Shown piece by piece: positions 12,429 through 22,336 of a DNA stretch of 64,000 bases; position 1 is the first letter of the stretch; each line of letters opens with the position of its first letter. A model generated the notes under the pieces. It was not told where the DNA came from, searched no databases, and saw only the letters and a program-made list of their open reading frames with translations. The translations under genes and the position numbers were made by a program. The stretch lies in the NCBI GenBank assembly GCA_038373865.1, contig JAXGGA010000025.1:310001-374000 (forward strand), given 5' to 3'. The DNA comes from Uloborus plumipes. Its lineage: Eukaryota > Arthropoda > Arachnida > Araneae > Uloboridae.

Positions 12429-13721
12429 TAGAACAGAGCCTTTTGGAAATTGACATAAATCATTCAATTTAAATGAAAACACTTGTTTCAGCAATTCACA
12501 ATATTAATTTAAAGTGTAATAAATTATATTCTTCCTTTATATAATTTATCTCAAGAAAAAAATTGAAACTTACAATGTTGAAAGTTTGACCATTTGCTTC
12601 ACTAAAAATGAAATACTCTAATACCAACTTCAAAGTTTTGCCGAAACTAAAAAAACTAAACTCCTGTCAAAAAAATTATCACAAATAAGAAATTTCTAAC
12701 ATTTTTAAAACAAAAAATATTTTATCTTAATCATTCAACTGGATATACAATCTTTTCAGAAAATGCCGTTCAATAGAACCCAATCCACTAGTAGCATCCA
12801 CTGACAGCGCAACTTGTAAATATTGGAAAACATGACATAAGACTTGAAAATAAAAAATAATAATAATTCTACGTTCGTTTTAACATATAAGTCCACCACG
12901 ATACAAAAATGTTCTTTTCACCAACTTTCCGTAGTTATGCAGTGTGCAAGAAGAACAATAATCTCTGCCTATCGCATCTAGTTCTTGAAACAGAAGATTA
13001 AACTAGATTCTTCCTCGTCAAAAATAACGCTAGCGAGTCACGTAGAATATCTGAAGAACCGTCGTTGTGGTGACATTTGTTTCCACAGTTACTATTTTGA
13101 CATCAGAAAAGTAAGCGCCGTTTCCGCGTTCGAATAGAAACATTTCAATGTTGCTATTATTTATTGTTGCAGGAAGCTTTCTTTTTTTTTATCATTGTGT
13201 GTTTAAGAAGGGAGAGCTCTGCTGTGTTTTACAAACAATGATTTACGATTGTTTCGAGAGTCGTAAATTTGAATATTAGGTGCTTGAAAATAAAATTGCT
13301 CCGATGCTTAATTACTATGTTTTTGTTTTCTTTTTTGCTTGATGTGCTTGGCTAGCAACTGCAATAAATTGAAATCGCTGGATCATATAGTCAAATCCAA
13401 ACATAGGGTACTTTTTTGAAAAAGTCTGTGCAGTTATTCATCGACGGTGCCGGATATAGGGGGGAACAAACCGGGGCACTTGTCCTGGGCAGCAACTTTG
13501 GTCTGGGGGGAAATTTAAAACTTTCTTTTTTTTTCTCTGAAACTGTAAAAATTAGAAAAATGAGAGACGAGGGCGGAATTTCAAGATTTGGCACACCTTG
13601 GTAACATCATTGATCCGTCGCTGTTCACCAAATGAGCCACGGATCTATGATTCATATTAATTCACCAACGATGAAGGTCCATAAATACATTCATGTAAGC
13701 ATATTTTAACTTATGGGGAAT
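12429..13721. other. No gene recognised
   Basis: The stretch is mostly AT-rich. A more complex patch lies at about 12950-13130, and a G-rich patch at 13440-13520 contains short overlapping open frames on both strands that look like chance. No repeat ends were recognised. Confidence 0.45.
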
Positions 13722-14569
13722 CTACTTATATTAAAAACTGAGTATCTTTCTCACTATCTTTCTTTCTCACTATCTTTCTTTCTAACTATCTTTCTTTCTA
13801 ACTATCTTTCTTTCTAACTATCTTTCTATGTCACGCTTCTTTCTCCTGAACGCCAATGAACTGAAAGTCGAACCAGGTACCGATAGATAGGTAATTTTTC
13901 AAGCTTCTTTAGTTTCAATTGATATAATTATACGATTTTAATTAGCGATGATATCAATTAATAAGTAGTCAAGTTTAAAGCGATTAAGCCTAATAAATGA
14001 TTAAATATGAAATCCATTCTTGCAAACCGTCGTTGCTATGAAACAGTATAATAACAATGATAATGAGAGTTTTGAATGAAGGCTTAACTAAATCAAACAC
14101 GAAACTCATAAGCGGACCACTTACGTAGAATTTTTATCGCTAGCTACTGGTAATATTTTGAAACATTTATTTGTTGAAGAGCCATCTACTTATATTAAAA
14201 ACTGAGTATCTATGTCTGCTTTTTTTCTTTGAGCGACCTGAACTTACTGAAACTTTCCTCACCATCTTGAAGACGTGAAGCATCTCAATAATTCGAATGA
14301 TTTTTTTATATAGGAAAAAAGTAAAGGCGTGAAGCGCTTGCAAGCGAGCCGCCTTGGCGGGGAGTAGTTTCTTTAAATTTTTTTCTCACTACTTTCAGGG
14401 CACGAAGTGCCCGTGCAACGCCGGGCCACGTGCGTGGTATGTCTTGAAATCGAATGAACATTAAATTATATCAAATAATATAATTTCAGAATGAGGTAAA
14501 AGTTAGAGAGGGGGGACGTTATGCATCAGCATGCCGCAGGAAGCTAATCTAGCTGCCCTGGCAGCTAGT
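13722..14569 (+). mobile_element. Helentron-like element, unit 1 of a head-to-tail tandem pair
   Basis: It starts with CTACTTATATTAAAAA (13722) and ends with a 20-bp palindromic stem, CTAGCTGCC-ct-GGCAGCTAG (14549-14568), plus T. This resembles Helitron/Helentron 3' ends, which carry a terminal hairpin and CTAG. A GGGCAC-gaa-GTGCCC hairpin and the CGTGCAACGCCGGG block near 14400-14430 are typical of this class. A second internal copy of the 5' start motif at 14186 defines a nested 384-bp sub-element sharing the same 3' end. No coding capacity. The end abuts unit 2 without a spacer. Confidence 0.78.
13743..13830. repeat. Microsatellite TTTCTTTCTAACTATC-like, 16-bp period
   Basis: About five units of CTATC TTTCTTTC CAC/TAA form a 16-bp periodic tract just inside the 5' end of Helentron unit 1. 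The equivalent tract in unit 2 (about 14589-14660) is shorter, which accounts for much of the length difference between the units. Confidence 0.85.
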
Positions 14570-15402
14570 CTACTTATATTAAAAATTGAGTATCTTTCTA
14601 ACTATCTTTCTAACTATCTTTCTTTCTAACTATCTTTCTTTCTAACTATCTTTCTATGTCACGCTTCTTTCTCCTGAACGCCAATGAACTGAAAGTCGAG
14701 CCAAGTACCGATAGATAGGTAATTTTTCAAGCTTCATTAGTTTCAATTCATATAATTATACGATTTTAATTAGCGAAGATATCAATTAATAAGTAATCAA
14801 ATTTAAAGCGATTAAGCCTAATAAATGATTAAATATGAAAGCCATTGTTGCATTGCAAAACGTGGGTGCCATGAAACAGTAATAAAAATGATAATGCGAA
14901 TTTTGAATGAAGGCTTAACTAAATCAAACACGAAACTCATAAGCGGGCGACTTACATAGTATTTTTATCGCTAGCTACTTGTAATATTTTGAAACATTCA
15001 TTTGTTGAAGAGCCATCTACTTATATTAAAAACTGAGTATCTATGTCTGCTTTTTTCCTTTGAGCCAGCTGAACTTACTGAAACTTTCCTCACCATCTTG
15101 AAGGCGTGAAGCATCTCAATAATTCGAATGATTTTTTTTATATAGGAAAAAAATAAAGGCGTGAAGCGCCTGTAAGCGAGCCGCCTTGGCGGGGAGTAGT
15201 TTCTTTAAATTTTTTTCTCACTACTTTCAGGGCACGAAGTGCCCGTGCAACGCCGGGCCACGTGCGTGGTATATCTTGAAATCGAATGAACATTAAATTA
15301 TGTCAAATAATTATAACTTCAGAATAAGGTAAAAGTTAGAGAGGGGGGACGTTATGCATCAACATGCCGCAGGAAGCTAATCTAGCTGCCCTGGCAGCTA
15401 GT
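14570..15402 (+). mobile_element. Helentron-like element, unit 2 of the tandem pair
   Basis: This is a near-identical copy of the preceding unit (833 versus 848 bp). The start motif CTACTTATATTAAAAA is at 14570, the internal second start motif at 15017, and the same palindromic 3' end at 15382-15401 plus T at 15402. Its first base follows directly on the CTAGT of unit 1. The pair differs by scattered substitutions and by the length of the internal TTTC/TAAC repeat, so the duplication is recent but not brand new. Confidence 0.78.
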
Positions 15403-15456
15403 TAATATTAATATTTGTGTCTGAAAACATCTGATGAAAGTATTTTATGCTTGTCT

Positions 15457-15636
15457 CAGGCCCGTCATTTAGGGCGGGGCAGGGGGGGGGGGTCAATTGC
15501 CCCCCCCCCCAACTTTGAGAAATCAATGTATGTACATATAAGTAGGCGTAGTTTTTGTTGCTTTCTGGTGAAATCGCATTGTGTTCTTACCCTTTGCCCC
15601 CCCCCCCCCCTGGGTAAACTTCAAATGACGTCCCTG
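15457..15636 (-). mobile_element. hAT-type MITE, copy 1 of 3
   Basis: Terminal repeats CAGGCCCGTCATTT (left) and, on the other strand, CAGGGACGTCATTT (right) bound 180 bp. An 8-bp target duplication flanks it, GCTTGTCT at 15449-15456 and GTTTGTCT at 15637-15644 (7 of 8 identical). CAGG...CCTG ends with an 8-bp duplication are diagnostic of hAT elements. The interior contains a G-run and two C-runs. Relative to the other two copies it lies in the opposite orientation. No coding capacity. Confidence 0.88.
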
Positions 15637-15644
15637 GTTTGTCT

Positions 15645-16830
15645 ATTGAAAAACAGTAATAAATTTAGAATAAAAATATGGATGATTATGTTTGTACTGT
15701 ACGCATTCTCGACTATATTTGTTTTCTTGAAGTAAATATGATCCTGAAATATTTATAATAATATTCATATTGTTAATAGCCTGATATATTTTTTTTTCTA
15801 ATGAATTTTCATAATGAAGTCCTAAAACGCAACACGTTGGTAAATGAAGTACAACAAGTACGAGGGTACTTTTTCGTTAATATAAATGCAAAAAAAAACA
15901 TTACTTTTCAGTTTTTGAGAGTTGAATATTTAAAAAATATTACCAACCTCAAAGAGGCCCCTGAAATAAAATTTTTCCTTTCACTTTTCAAAAGCTATTC
16001 TGGATTACTTTTCACACCGAATATTTTCCATGGATTTCGTACAGTTGGTGTTAAAAATATTTCTTTCTCTCTTTCTTTTTCCATTTTTTGTAAATTTTGT
16101 GTTTATATATTCAACATTCAATTGGGCATGAACAAACCAAATTAATAGAAAGAGTCTGCCTTGGAATCACTAACATTTCCTTTGTATAAGAGCTTTGCTA
16201 AATGTTTAACCTCTTTCTGGAATACAATAAACGAAAACTCTCCCTACTATATCTGATTTCCCTTGGGTATGTTCTTCTTCTCTCCCAAATAAGGTAATTA
16301 TTTTCTGCTATGCTCTGTCTGCTCCATGTTTACAGCTGCTCAAATAAATTGGTTTTGCATAGGGAGCACATGTTGGAAGACTATATAAACTGGAAGTACT
16401 TCTGAGCAACAGTTAAATCCTTTCGGATAGGAAAAGTTTTTTTTATTAATTCTTATTTATTTTCATAAGTATGCTTGTAAGCGATTTTTTTTAGTTCGAT
16501 TACACTTGGTAAACAAGGTTTCTGTTCCTCATTGTTTCAGTGGTGATTTTTATATTTTAGGGGGTGCTGAAAAAGAATAAGGCGATAAAAATGTACCACC
16601 ATGCACAGATCTTTGAAAAATCCAAATTTTTGAAAACATCACTTTAATTACCTTTACGCAACACACTTGCAGTATTTTTGTCATTTACCAATTTATATAA
16701 ACCATTATTAAGCTTAAAACTAATGTAAAACACAAAAAATATATATTGTTAAAAAATTTAGAAGAATTAAAAAAATTTTCACGAAAAAATAATGATACTC
16801 GTAAAAAATTTCCTTAATTTCAACTTTTTG
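15645..16830. other. No gene recognised; one unassigned 114-codon open frame
   Basis: An open frame at 15801-16145 (+) would encode 114 residues rich in Phe, Asn and Lys with no recognisable domain. In DNA this AT-rich, a frame of that length is expected by chance. The rest is AT-rich filler. Confidence 0.4.
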
Positions 16831-17865
16831 TAGCTGTAAATGCTTTAACTGCGAATGATCTCTTATAAGCTATATCACAAACTTCTTTAATAAGATCCCA
16901 ACCGTATTGGCCAAGCTTATTAGGAATCCAACGTCCTTGATATGGAGCTTCCATCGCAGAAATATACTGTAGAAAGCGCTCTCCATACTCGTTGCTTATC
17001 GCTTCTCATGATCGTTTCTCAAACTTTCAGGGAAAACATCTAAGTGAGGTGCTAAAATTTGAATTTTCAGCGACGTTGAACACTTGAATATAACTTTTTA
17101 ACAAGTCTTTAGTTAAGTTTTCATAGTTAGAGCTTCTATTATTCCCTAGGAATTGTGTAACATTTAAAAAATCAATCCTTGCTGTTTTTCCTAAATCGCT
17201 TAAATTAGCTTCAAAGCTTTGGTCCTTGTAAGTTTTCTTATTTGTGAGCCAATGAAAACACCCTCCTTTATTTTTGCACAAATGAGTGATGGAGAACTGA
17301 TTCTTTAAATATTGAAATCCACATTCTTCTTTATCCATTGCTTTAACGAAATTCTTCATCAATTGTTTACATGCAAAGGAGGGAGAAATTTTTTTTTTAA
17401 TTCAATTAGAGGAACATTTTGGCCATTTTTTCCATCAAAAATATATTGTTTGCTCTCTGGCGATTTCTTTAAAAAAATGTTCATGTTTTGCCTTGTTGTT
17501 CCCCTTGCATAGAAAGCAGCAATAGTTTATAACTGAGTTGAAGACCAATGAGAATGGCAATAACTTTAAAATCTGTACATATGCTCCAATTACGGTGTGA
17601 GTAGTCAAATTTATGAAGCAATATCTTCATATCTACATAAGATGTTTTTTATCTGCGAATAAGCTATTGGAACCGATGGCAATGCATTTCTTTTATGGAG
17701 TACTCTTCCTTTCAAGCTAGTTTTTGAGCCATCGATGAACAATCGCCATTCTTTTGCATTATATGGACAATTTAAAGCAGATATCAATGTGAAATATTTT
17801 TTCCATTCTCTTTTTACATGTTCTATAGCTGTAAAAAGTAAAAACAAAATGTGTATATAGATCAA
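16831..17865 (-). pseudogene. Degenerate member of a multicopy arthropod repeat-family protein
   Basis: Minus-strand fragments in several frames follow one protein in order. From 17865 there is KEWRLFIDGSKTSLKGRVLH. At about 17620-17500 come NWSICTDFK and CCFLCKGNNKAKH (a CxxC-like knuckle). At about 17400-17027 come KKKISPSF, LMKNFVKAMDKEECGF and DFLNVTQFLGNNRSSNYENL. At about 17000-16831 comes SAMEAPYQGRWIPNK. From memory this order matches a widespread arthropod family with EWRLFIDSSK, KYPCFLC, LPPLHIKLGLMKQFVKAL and MEKRYQGRW blocks, usually listed as uncharacterised. Its function is unknown to me and it is probably transposon-linked. At least three frame disruptions and stops make it a pseudogene. 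A mariner sits immediately upstream. Confidence 0.7.
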
Positions 17866-17892
17866 ATGTGTCTAAAAGAAAAATTTATTATA

Positions 17893-19192
17893 AAGGGTGT
17901 GTTTTTATAGAGGTGTTGAACTTTGAAATGGAATAAAACAAAGATGACTTTTTTAATTGACATGAAATTTATCTTATTTGAAAGTTAATCTTCTGGCATT
18001 ATAATTTAAATATGACTTCTGGCATATGACCGCCACGGCTTGCTCGGACGTAGTCTAATCTGGAGGTCCAACTTTTGATTACTTTTCCTAACATTTGTGG
18101 TCGGCAATAACGCGGGAAATGTTGTCCTCCAAGTGGTCAATCATTGTGGGCTTATCGGCGTAGACTAGCGACTTCACATATCCCCACAGAAAATAGTCAA
18201 GCGGCATTAATTCGCACGATCTTGGAGGCCAATTCACTGGCCCAAAACGTGAAAATATGTGGTTCCCAAACGTATCCTTCAATAAATCAATTGTGGCACG
18301 AGCTGTATGACATGTTGAGCCATCTAGTTGAAACCACAGCTCCTGCACATCATAATTGTTCAACTTATAAACGGAAAAGTTAGTAATCATGTCTCTATAG
18401 TGACCCCATTGACTGTAACGTTCTGGCCTGCATCATTTTTAAAGAAATACGGACCAATTATTCCACTAGCCCATAAAGCACACCAAACAGTCAGTTTTTC
18501 TGGATGTAACGGTGTCTCAACATACACTTGAGGATTATCATCACTCCAAATAACGCAGTTTTGTTTATTGACGTATTCATTCAACCAAAGGTGAGCTTCA
18601 TCGCTAAACAAAATTCGCTTATGAAAATCGGGATCATTGGCAATCTTGTTTTGGGCCCATTCACCGAATTCACGCCTTGCTATAGGTGATCGTGTGGCTT
18701 CAATTCTTGCACGAGTTGGATTTTGTAAGCACGCAAGCCAAGATCTTTCCGCAAAATCTTCTATAAAGTGGATGGACACATATCCAGTTCTTGTGCACGG
18801 TGGCAAATGGAATGATTAGGGTTTTCTTCTACGCTACTCTCTGCAGCACCAATGACTTCTTCTGTATGCACTGTACGACGTCTCTTTGGTACTATTATCA
18901 TTTAGAGTAAACGTGGTGCGAAAACATTCCATTGTTAATCGAATTAATTGCTCTGATGGACGATTATGTTGACCGTAAAATGGACGTAGTGCGCGATACG
19001 TATTTCGAACGGAACCATGATTTTCATAATAAATTTTCACAATTTGGAAGCATTGTTTAGGCGTCAGTCTATTCATGTTGAAATGCCAAACCAAACTAAA
19101 CATAAATCACTTGACAACTGACAAAATGTCCGCCAGTTAAAAAAGTGTTGACAACTTAAAGTTCTATACCTCTAATAAAAGAAAACACCCTT
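17893..19192 (-). mobile_element. rosa-type (DD41D) mariner element, full length, inactive
   Basis: The 1300-bp element is bounded by inverted ends sharing AAGGGTGT, then TTTTAT, AGAGGT and GAACTTT with small differences, and by TA at 17891-17892 and 19193-19194. Its length is standard for mariner. It carries one minus-strand transposase pseudogene. Both ends are present, so it could still be mobilised in trans if a compatible transposase exists. Confidence 0.92.
18088..19103 (-). pseudogene. mariner-like transposase, DD41D (rosa subgroup), frameshifted
   Basis: The N-terminal block near 19079 (MNRLTPKQCFQIVKIYYENH) is the paired-like helix-turn-helix that binds the terminal repeats. The catalytic triad is readable: Asp in LFSDEAHLWL (codon 18600-18602), Asp in WFQLDGSTCHTAR (18322-18324) and Asp in ELMPLDYFLWGYVK (18196-18198). 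The last two are 41 residues apart, which assigns it to the DD41D rosa-like group rather than classical DD34D mariner. The frame breaks near 18885, 18685 and 18395, and a nonsense codon (probably Trp to stop) lies at 18761-18763. The transposase is therefore dead although all three catalytic residues survive. Confidence 0.92.
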
Positions 19193-19194
19193 TA

Positions 19195-21873
19195 CTTATA
19201 ACTCCTATAGGATAGCCTATATAAGCTAAAACGTATAAATGGTATTTCTTAAAATTGGAGGGTGATAAAAAATGTTTGCAATCATATTCTGTATCGGCAT
19301 CTTGAAATCTATAAGAAACACTCAAAGTACATTGAGGAACAGAACATTCGTTAAAATTTGTTTTTCAGTGTAATTAGTTGATTTTGTTATTTTATCCATT
19401 CCAATTTTTATTGAAATTTGTAATACAGTTTGTCTGAGAGACCCCACTTATTAATTTTAAGTGTCAAGAATTCCCTTACCATTCAATACAATATAGGATT
19501 TGTTTTAGCTGTTTAAAAACAAGTCTCCGGCCCTTCGAAAAATTACAACATAATTTTTATTTAACTAAAATGCGAAGGACGACTCAAGGAGATTTCTGTA
19601 ATAATATAAACTTTGATTATGGATTAAGCTAAGCCTAGGATTTTTGCTGAAACATTTTTTTAAACTGATGTTCTAAGGAATCAATCAAATGTGGATTTGT
19701 AAGAACTAATTTCCATATTTTAACGAATGTTAGAGGGATTGATGCTATAGATAATTGTAAAGGAAATTTTTAGACCTTATTGTAATCGAAATTTTCATGC
19801 TCCTTGTCATTGCTTTTATGGAGCATTTTAAGAACTATAGGCCTTAATCTAATGGAAGGTTTGAAAAATTGTTTTTCTATTTTTGATGTGAATGTTCTAT
19901 TCATAAATATTAGCTGCAAAACCTCCCCCATTACAGAAATTTTTTATGACAGTCTAGTAGTTTTCTAGTGTAATTCGCAACATTAACTCTGAAGAAAGCA
20001 ATGACCAACCCCCACAACTGCAGCTGAGACCACTGTTTCTCATCAAGTTTCAGGTAATTCGTTCCCGCACTCTAAGTTAATGTCGAATGCATGTAGTAAA
20101 AACTAATAATACGTTTTAAAAAATGCTACTCCGTAATCAGAAGTGCCACCATATTCGGTGACTTTATCCAATATTAAAACTATGAAATCCAAATCATTAT
20201 TTTTCTGCTGTCTTGATGAATAGAACACGCGCTCTGTATTTTGCTCCTAACATTCGCTGATTTTTTTTTCTCTGTATAGTTTGTTACATTTAATGCCTCT
20301 TTCTAACTTTCTGTGTGGGACCCTAAAATCAAGTATTCGCAACCCTCGAGGGAAGAGAAATGCATTACAGAGAGTATATATGGAAGAATTATCTTTTAAA
20401 TGCAAAAGATAATCTCATAGAAACAAATTTTATCTATTTGATTGAAGTAATGCTTAGAAAGACTAAAGCAAATGGGAAATGGTATAACTTATGCTTGCAA
20501 TAAGCTTAGAGAAACAAGATTCGACGTTCCATAAGTGAAAAATTACGAATTTAAATATAAATTACTGCTCCGTTCTGGCAGAGAAGTAAATAAATATTAG
20601 TACTTTATGGATGCAAACATTATATGTGTAACCATACATGAAATGCCACAAAGACTTTTCATTCTATTTCTACTCTAATTTCCCTCGAGTCTCTTTTTCA
20701 TCCATGTCAAATATGTTAACTAATTATATCCGTCTCCTTCGTATTTACATTTAGAAACACAATTTGTTTTTCCATTGGGTGGAGTTCGTAATTGGAACTC
20801 GAGCAGAAATTAGTGTGAGTGCATTTCGTTTGGAGAGAGCAGGAACATGATATTGTTCAGTTTCTAGCAGAAGTGTTAGAAGTTCATTGCATGATTAATG
20901 CAAAGCCTAATATTACTGGCTTTAAAGTTTAGTTAAGCATTTAGACGAAACAAAACTCACATTGTTTCTGTACTACATAATTTATGATGAGTCGTATTTA
21001 ATTCATTCCGTTTAACTCTGTTTGCATAGATACTTTTAAAAAAAGACAAATGATATTTGATTACCAAAAATTCTCTTGACAGTATCCTTCCAATAACGTT
21101 CAAATTTGCGTCTGAGTTTTTTCAATGTTTCATTATCTCCATTTCTTTTTGAATATCTTGTTTTAAAAGACCTAGTCATATTTACGAATAAGTATATTTT
21201 GGGCTTACGTATTCTCATAAGTATACATTTACTCACTTCTCATACAAGATGATTTGATAATAAACTAAGTAAATATTTAGTCTTGATACTAGGCACACCT
21301 CTATAGATCCAACATTTTTATTTTCAGCAGACGCACTTGAACACAGTTCATTGACTCGAGTGTGCGAACAGCACACTCAACACAGACTTGTGGAGAGTAT
21401 AAAAACAACAATAATAATAAATTAAAATACAAAAATGTAGAATGTAACAATAAAAAAAAGGTAAAAATTAAAAGAAAAGCATGAAAGCAGATAAAATGTG
21501 AAAGACTAAATGAAAAACACATCATAAAATGTAAAAGGTAGGAAAAAGATTAAAACCCAAAAACCATAAAAGTTTTTATCCTTTAATAAGTTTTTAAAAA
21601 GTTCCTTTTTAACCATAAAAGTTGGATCTAACATAGCTCACAGGAAATACAAAGGTGTGTCAGAAATGTCAAGATGCCTAGTTAGCATTTTGTTGAAGAG
21701 TATTTTCTTTTTTTTCTTTCAATCTTCAAGATGAAAAAAACACTTATGCATGAGAAATACATATATATATTTTATTTTTTAGAATCAGTAAATTTTTTGC
21801 CAAAGTGAAAAATGTGTCATAGGATAGCATCGAAAACTATTAGGTGGTAAAAATATAACATTGTGTAACAGCT
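19195..21873. other. No gene recognised
   Basis: AT-rich sequence. Just beyond the mariner, a minus-strand frame of about 55 codons without ATG (about 19370-19200, containing SYRFQDADTEYDC) might be a continuation of the pseudogene at 16831-17865 split by the mariner, but I could not align it to that family. A more complex patch lies at 20700-20900. No other structure was seen. Confidence 0.4.
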
Positions 21874-21875
21874 TA

Positions 21876-22334
21876 CACTGCAAAAAATAAACAGTTGTTT
21901 TTACAGTATAATACTGGCAGCAGAAGTTCCAAGTTAAAACTATAAAAAGTGCACGGTAATTAACAGCAAAATGAGCAATTTTAAAGTTTATTACTGTAAA
22001 GAAGCAAATTTTAGTTTATTATCACAAAATTAGTTTACAGTAAATTTACCCATACTTACTGTATTATACTGTAATATCAACAGTGTAATACTGGGAGCAG
22101 AGGTTCCAGTTTAAAACTGTAGAATGAACTGAACAATAACAAAATGTAAAATTAGCAATTTTGTAGTTTATTTCTGTAAAATTGGCAATTTATAGTTTAT
22201 TACTGTAAAATTCGCAATTTAACAGTTTGTTACTGTAAAATTCGCAATTTAACAGTTTATTACTGCAAAATTAGTAGTTTTTACAGTAAAATTATCTATA
22301 TTATACTAGAAAAACAACATTTATTTTTACAGTG
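21876..22334. mobile_element. TA-flanked MITE with internal terminal-motif repeats (copy 1)
   Basis: The ends are CACTGCAAAAAATAAAC and, inverted, CACTGTAAAAATAAATG. Both continue into a GTTGTTTTT...AGTATAATA block. TA lies at 21874-21875 and 22335-22336. The interior is largely repeats of an ACTGTAAAATT.GCAATTT unit of ~30 bp, clearest at 22190-22290. TA duplication points to the Tc1/mariner superfamily. There is no coding. A second copy is the outermost element at 42641-46829. Confidence 0.85.
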
Positions 22335-22336
22335 TA

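Noticed and set aside
15415..15735. 106-codon plus-strand frame
   Set aside because: It spans the hAT MITE with its G- and C-runs; no coding character.
18144..18819. Plus-strand open frames of 60-79 codons
   Set aside because: They are antisense to the mariner transposase pseudogene, which has the recognisable motifs.
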